Source: Lingula anatina
Lineage: Eukaryota > Brachiopoda > Lingulata > Lingulida > Lingulidae
NCBI RefSeq assembly: GCF_001039355.2
Contig: NW_019775092.1
Coordinates: 426,067 to 464,834 of the forward strand
Length of the DNA: 38,768 nucleotides
Direction of reading: 5' to 3'
Part shown: positions 36,701 to 38,768 of the stretch, piece after piece
Position numbering within the stretch: the stretch's first letter is position 1
Layout of the letters: each line of letters starts with the position of its first letter
Translations under genes and position numbers: made by a program
Notes under the pieces: generated by a model
What the model saw: only the letters and a program-made list of their open reading frames with translations
Databases searched by the model: none
What the model was told of the DNA's origin: nothing

Positions 36701-37825
36701 CAGGCCAGTCTGCCAGTAGATAGTTACAACATATAAAACTGGTGACAGAACAAAGAAAGATGTAAAAGCAAGAGGTGCACACAATGGACATACACTGGAT
36801 GTGGATACGGATATTCAAAGCTTTTATGTTCTTTCCTCCCCTCCCAAGTAGATAAACACCAAGACAGGAGAGTATTACCTCCATTCATGTTTGTATTTCT
36901 AAATATTTTACTGGCTTAATAATCTGATCATCATTGCCAAAAATTTGAACTCCTGCCCCCCATAAAAAATAAAATAAAATAAATAGATTCAAGCCTTTGT
37001 CCATAACCCTGATAAAATCTGATTTTTTTGTCCCAAAAATGGAGAGTAAACAGTGATTTCTGATATAAGTTATTGAAGACTGAAATTTACAAAACAATTT
37101 CATCACAAGCCACTAAACAAGACAGCTAAGAAATGTCGGTGCACCTAAAGTAGTATAGATTAATACTCAATCTACAGGGGTTATTCTTCAAGGAGTGTTT
37201 TTATACCCAAGCAGTTGATTACAATATCCTAGGCCCCTTTAGTAAGTTATACCAAATGTTAACTGAAAAGCAAGAACTAATTTGTAAAAAAAAAATTATT
37301 TCATTGTGAATGACACTTGAAGAAAACACTTTTAACTGGACATTTCACAAAAAACTGAGAAGCGCAGAGGGTCACAAAGTTGCAAATAAAACTAATATTT
37401 GTTCTGAAATATTCAGTAACCGAAGTTTGTGTTAGTAGTGACAACAGCCCCCAACTGTATACAGATCAATAATATTCTATCTCAAGGCCACTAACAGCTA
37501 TTAAGAAATCTATATGAAATGCAGCACTTTCTGAACATCAACTTCATACAGAGTGCATAAACTTCTATCAAAACTCGCAGGTCTCAATTTTAAACTCTCA
37601 ACTATTGAATCATCAAGCATTCACTCATTTCAATACCTTTTACAATCTGTTTTAGCAAATCAAATCTTACAAAAGACCCCCCCCCCTCCCATGCCCAATA
37701 AGGCCTTCTATTCATCTCCACATAACATCAATCATGTCATAATTTACAGTCACTGGCATTGCTCACTTTTGGTGATGTCTCTTTTATTAATGATATTCTA
37801 CACTTCTCTCTCTCTCTCTCTCTCA

Positions 37826-37924
<99 letters not shown>

Positions 37925-38276
37925 CACACACACACACCTTGTAGAAACATGCAAACACACATATATCCAATCCCAAACGGAAACAAACATTTCTCAAACA
38001 GCTCAAAACACCCCTCTTCTCACAATTTAGATTATACTTCCAAACAAACTCACAAACAAGCATAAAACCTTCAGACAAAGAAGACAAAGGACACCTCAAT
38101 TCACACAGAGAGAAGCACACCACTGCACCATCACTTATCAAAGCACCTGTTCATGTTCAGACTTGCCCCCTGAGATGCTTTTTTGCCCTATAAAGAAATA
38201 AGCATCACGAAGACCCAGTGTGTCAACTAAGCTGCTGCCCATTTCTTGGAGTATCTTCTTGGCTAGCAACTTCAAA
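28280..38276 (-). CDS. POMGnT1-like GT13 glycosyltransferase, 3' part (12 constitutive exons plus an alternative)
   Basis: In transcript order: 38147-38276 or 36456-36582 (alternative ILEI exons), 34130-34199, 33567-33665, 33142-33237, 32395-32471, 32000-32093, 31714-31763, 31306-31432, 30753-30885, 30230-30379, 29926-30087, 28280-28376. With the 36456 exon all phases agree and give 1282 nt, about 426 residues. GT13 enzymes (MGAT1, POMGnT1) add beta-1,2-GlcNAc to mannose in the Golgi, using UDP-GlcNAc and a metal. The ILEI-type stem piece, the FCKKYEGYGDFC linker, FKVPIVIVPG strand, LLEED motif and GVSAWND element show a POMGnT1-like order. The WD-type catalytic-base segment reads TWHGW, so activity is doubtful. 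Partial: the 5' exons lie beyond the window. Convergent with the sulfotransferase array. Confidence 0.85.
29926..30087 (-). CDS. GT13 gene, penultimate exon
   Basis: Acceptor TTTTAG, donor GTAAGTG; 162 nt, phase 2 to 2. Encodes DANVKVKGHEALTKDQYEQL and on to KLPDTSK, a hydrophilic C-terminal part of the GT domain region with one Cys. Weakest family resemblance of all exons; kept by phase and splice sites. Confidence 0.8.
30230..30379 (-). CDS. GT13 gene, exon with the catalytic-base region
   Basis: 150 nt, phase 2 to 2, acceptor CTGCAG preceded by an (ATT)n tract that serves as its pyrimidine-rich stretch. Begins TWHGWLAQLW and continues MLVPEVSRVFRQQYEG, which aligns with the WDxW...IPDVSR...G segment of POMGnT1/MGAT1. 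The acidic residues of that segment are His and Gly here. Confidence 0.85.
30388..30519 (-). repeat. Partial copy of the exon-30379 5' end with decoy acceptor, plus (TAA)n
   Basis: Bases 30433-30480 repeat 30332-30379 (the first 48 coding nt) with two substitutions and are preceded on the minus strand by the same CTGCAG acceptor and ATT repeats. The decoy acceptor (exon start 30480) is 101 nt upstream of the real one; its use would add 101 nt and shift the frame. (TAA)n runs flank both copies (30388-30427, 30488-30519). Confidence 0.85.
30718..30748. repeat. (CA)n tract touching a 5' splice site
   Basis: On the transcribed minus strand the donor GTAAG of the exon ending at 30753 runs straight into (TG)n, giving a (UG)n run from base +5 of the intron. 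Confidence 0.95.
30753..30885 (-). CDS. GT13 gene, exon with PG.G motif
   Basis: 133 nt, phase 1 to 2. Encodes VMREETFPGRGSLIRKSFY, matching the ET(M)PGLGWVLRRSLY element of GT13 enzymes in which the family Trp is Ser here, and ends KMKDCCIKG. Donor GTAAGT. Confidence 0.85.
30926..31023. repeat. (TA)n and (ATT)n tracts in an intron
   Basis: (TA)n at 30926-30944, then interrupted ATT/TCATT repeats at 30976-31023. Confidence 0.85.
31306..31432 (-). CDS. GT13 gene, exon with metal/UDP-binding acidic motif
   Basis: 127 nt, phase 0 to 1. Encodes KYIILLEEDLLLSADFLSF and then SLSGVSAWNDN. LEED corresponds to the EDD/EED metal-site motif of MGAT1/POMGnT1, and SAWND is the next conserved element. 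The acidic residue two places after the motif in POMGnT1 is Leu here. This exon gives the clearest family assignment. Confidence 0.92.
31714..31763 (-). CDS. GT13 gene, 50-nt micro-exon
   Basis: 50 nt, phase 1 to 0, acceptor TTTCAG, donor GTAAGT. Encodes (E)QIGKALERQEGLYDVN, the helix before the LEED strand. Phase fits both neighbours. Confidence 0.85.
32000..32093 (-). CDS. GT13 gene exon
   Basis: 94 nt, phase 0 to 1. Encodes VMCDEKFPEQEALGALYGFK and VQRLSSSTKYA, corresponding to the strand-turn-helix (VFIDG...VVALFG) region of the nucleotide-sugar-binding fold. Confidence 0.88.
32395..32471 (-). CDS. GT13 gene exon (partly copied upstream)
   Basis: 77 nt, phase 1 to 0. Encodes GLSPVSLRKLLDTVLMQPGL then NPQYVV, matching the GNRPNYLYRMLRSLL..QG.SP helix of the family. 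Its acceptor is TTTTAG, while three upstream partial copies carry CAG acceptors. Confidence 0.88.
32431..32722 (-). repeat. Four-copy 78-79-bp tandem array including exon start and acceptor
   Basis: The first 41 nt of the exon at 32471 plus about 37 nt of upstream intron are repeated three more times (units begin near 32431, 32509, 32588, 32666). Each extra copy has its own acceptor ending CAG, with predicted starts at 32550, 32628 and 32706. The first decoy is 79 nt upstream of the real start and would shift the frame. Confidence 0.92.
32821..32875 (+). repeat. tRNA-like sequence, possible SINE head or tRNA relic
   Basis: TGGCCTAGTGG (32821-32831) fits the RNA polymerase III A box, and GGTTTGAATCC (32865-32875) fits the B box except T for C in GTTC. 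They are 33 nt apart, as in tRNA genes, and a short GGG/CCC T-stem frames the B box. A full cloverleaf acceptor stem is not convincing. An AT-rich stretch follows at 32888. Lies in an intron, opposite strand to the GT13 gene. Confidence 0.45.
33142..33237 (-). CDS. GT13 gene exon
   Basis: 96 nt, phase 1 to 1. Encodes NRLDEALTPAPLSDKALEGS and AIFKVPIVIVP(G), the first beta strand of the GT-A fold (VPVAVIAGNRP region of POMGnT1). Good CAG acceptor and GTAAGT donor. Confidence 0.88.
33567..33665 (-). CDS. GT13 gene, linker exon
   Basis: 99 nt, phase 1 to 1. Encodes KTIKIDPVARRNDKRREFCK then KYEGYGDFCE. The RRxFCxKxEGYGxxC pattern is that of the stem-to-catalytic linker of POMGnT1. Confidence 0.9.
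33705..33930. repeat. Minisatellite of about 18 bp units
   Basis: Degenerate tandem units related to GTGTTAGGTGTGACAGT; the central three or four (about 33744-33800) are nearly identical and the outer ones decay. Intronic. Confidence 0.8.
34130..34199 (-). CDS. GT13 gene exon
   Basis: 70 nt, phase 0 to 1. Encodes VSYVTPPSEWPTPIEKKLCI then PKK. It follows the ILEI exon directly in phase and holds the start of the linker. Acceptor TTCTAG, donor GTGAGT. Confidence 0.85.
34200..36455 (-). other. Intron of the GT13 gene, no further exon seen
   Basis: About 2.25 kb without a recognisable exon; the flanking exons join in phase without one. Contains a (AAAT)n tract at 34733-34758, a C-run at 36043-36065 and a (CA)n tail to 36083. 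Confidence 0.6.
36043..36083. repeat. C-run followed by (CA)n
   Basis: A run of C with one T, about 23 bases, merging into about nine CA units. Confidence 0.9.
36456..36582 (-). CDS. ILEI/FAM3-like exon, version A
   Basis: 127 nt, acceptor CTACAG, donor GTGACT, phase 2 to 0. Encodes LSDHAKSLFNEVGSG and NLKLRDLWVFVGQKG, matching the second half of the ILEI (FAM3-like) stem domain of POMGnT1 (AK.LL..LGS...L..RD.W.FVG.KG). In POMGnT1 the stem domain binds carbohydrate and positions substrate. About 48 percent identical over 42 aligned residues to version B at 38147-38276, with the same phases at both ends. Confidence 0.88.
36583..38146 (-). other. Intron between the two ILEI exon versions
   Basis: About 1.56 kb. 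No exon for the first half of an ILEI domain is recognised on the minus strand, so the two exon versions are not obviously parts of two complete domains. Contains (CT)n/(CA)n at 37805-37937 and an 8-base C-run near 37680. Confidence 0.6.
37805..37937. repeat. (CT)n and long (CA)n microsatellite
   Basis: About ten CT units followed by about 55 CA units with one interruption. Read on the minus-strand transcript it is a long (UG)n between the two alternative exons. Confidence 0.97.
38147..38276 (-). CDS. ILEI/FAM3-like exon, version B
   Basis: 130 nt, acceptor TTTAG, donor GTGCTT (weaker than version A's), phase 2 to 0. Encodes KLLAKKILQEMGSSLVDTLG then LRDAYFFIGQKSISGG. It keeps AK, GS, LRD, F.GQK and the final E.EQ of version A. 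A single ORF scan misses it because it has no start codon. Including both versions in one transcript would shift the frame, so they should be alternatives unless an unseen exon lies between them. Confidence 0.8.
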
Positions 38277-38633
38277 CTAAACCATGGGGAGAAAAAAAAT
38301 AATAAACAAATAAATAAACTGATAAGATGTTGGAGTTCAACCTAATGTCACCTGCACAAATTGCTAAAACTGTTTATTGAGGATAATTTCTAGAAGATAT
38401 ATAGTGAAAAATAAGATAATTTGACTGGAATGTTTAACTATTAAATAATGAAAAGCCATAAATAAACCTTGTAAGGGGTCTGCTTTAATTTATTTAATTT
38501 TAACATGATTAAAAGACAGCCTGTCACTGGCTGGTCTAGAAATTTACTGTTTGTGGGGAAGAGATGAAATTGTGCGGGTTTATATAAAATAAATAAATAA
38601 ATAATAGTAATTAAAATCTGCAAATGAAAATAA

Positions 38634-38636
<3 letters not shown>

Positions 38637-38685
<49 letters not shown>
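38637..38685. repeat. (GT)n microsatellite
   Basis: About 24 GT units. Confidence 0.97.
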
Positions 38686-38686
<1 letters not shown>

Positions 38687-38748
38687 AAGTATGTGTGAAC
38701 ATGGAGCTTTTGAAGAAAAATAATATACCACACATCAATAGGGGAGAT

Positions 38749-38768
38749 GGAGGAGGAGGAGGAGGAGG
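38749..38768. repeat. (GGA)n at window end
   Basis: About seven GGA units, running off the window edge. Confidence 0.85.

Larger units (their letters stand above)
38277..38768 (-). other. Intron sequence upstream of version B; gene continues out of the window
   Basis: No exon recognised. A (GT)n tract and a terminal (GGA)n run lie here. Confidence 0.6.

Noticed and set aside
37553-38065. 170-codon frame with poly-Thr-His
   Set aside because: Translation of the (CA)n microsatellite; no coding evidence.
38147-38276. Version B exon as part of a separate neighbouring gene
   Set aside because: Same strand, same phases and no other exons nearby make an alternative exon of the same gene simpler, though a gene remnant cannot be fully excluded.

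Overview
The window is nuclear DNA of an invertebrate animal. Genes are split by GT-AG introns, the sequence is AT-rich, it carries many microsatellites, foldback elements and a Tc1-like fragment, and AATAAA signals follow the genes. A marine deuterostome (amphioxus- or hemichordate-like) or a lophotrochozoan would fit, but the species cannot be fixed from this sequence.

Left half (about 1-22.7 kb): a head-to-tail array on the plus strand of Golgi-type carbohydrate sulfotransferases of the HNK-1 ST/CHST8-14 family (Sulfotransfer_2). Four copies are intact (ST-3 to ST-6) and share one three-exon plan: a 76-nt membrane-anchor exon ending in phase 1, a 125- or 131-nt stem exon ending in phase 0, and an exon of about 795 nt holding the whole catalytic domain. 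They encode 334, 333, 334 and 329 residues. Two further copies (ST-1, ST-2) are pseudogenes sharing one deletion that removed intron 2 and the 5'-phosphosulfate-binding motif. These two sit in blocks bounded by single N bases that look like unmerged haplotypes. Foldback elements (8651-9279, 13633-14088), a Tc1/mariner fragment (minus strand, about 15997-16371) and simple repeats lie in the introns and spacers.

Middle (22.7-26.3 kb): no coding exon recognised. It contains a 4-unit 29-bp tandem array centred on a perfect ATGAATATTCAT palindrome.

Right half (26.3-38.8 kb): the 3' part of one minus-strand gene, a POMGnT1-like member of GT13. Twelve exons join without a phase conflict into 1282 nt, about 426 residues plus stop. 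They run from the second half of an ILEI/FAM3-like stem domain through the glycosyltransferase domain to the stop; the 5' end lies beyond 38768. A thirteenth, divergent version of the ILEI exon (38147-38276) has the same phases as the one at 36456-36582, which predicts mutually exclusive splicing. Two exons have their 5' ends and acceptor sites copied into the upstream intron. The terminal exon lies in a nearly identical 1.78-kb direct repeat split by a single N, probably an assembly artefact.

Both gene sets modify glycans in the secretory pathway. POMGnT1 and HNK-1 sulfotransferase both act on O-mannosyl glycans in vertebrates, so a functional link is conceivable, but it rests on adjacency alone.
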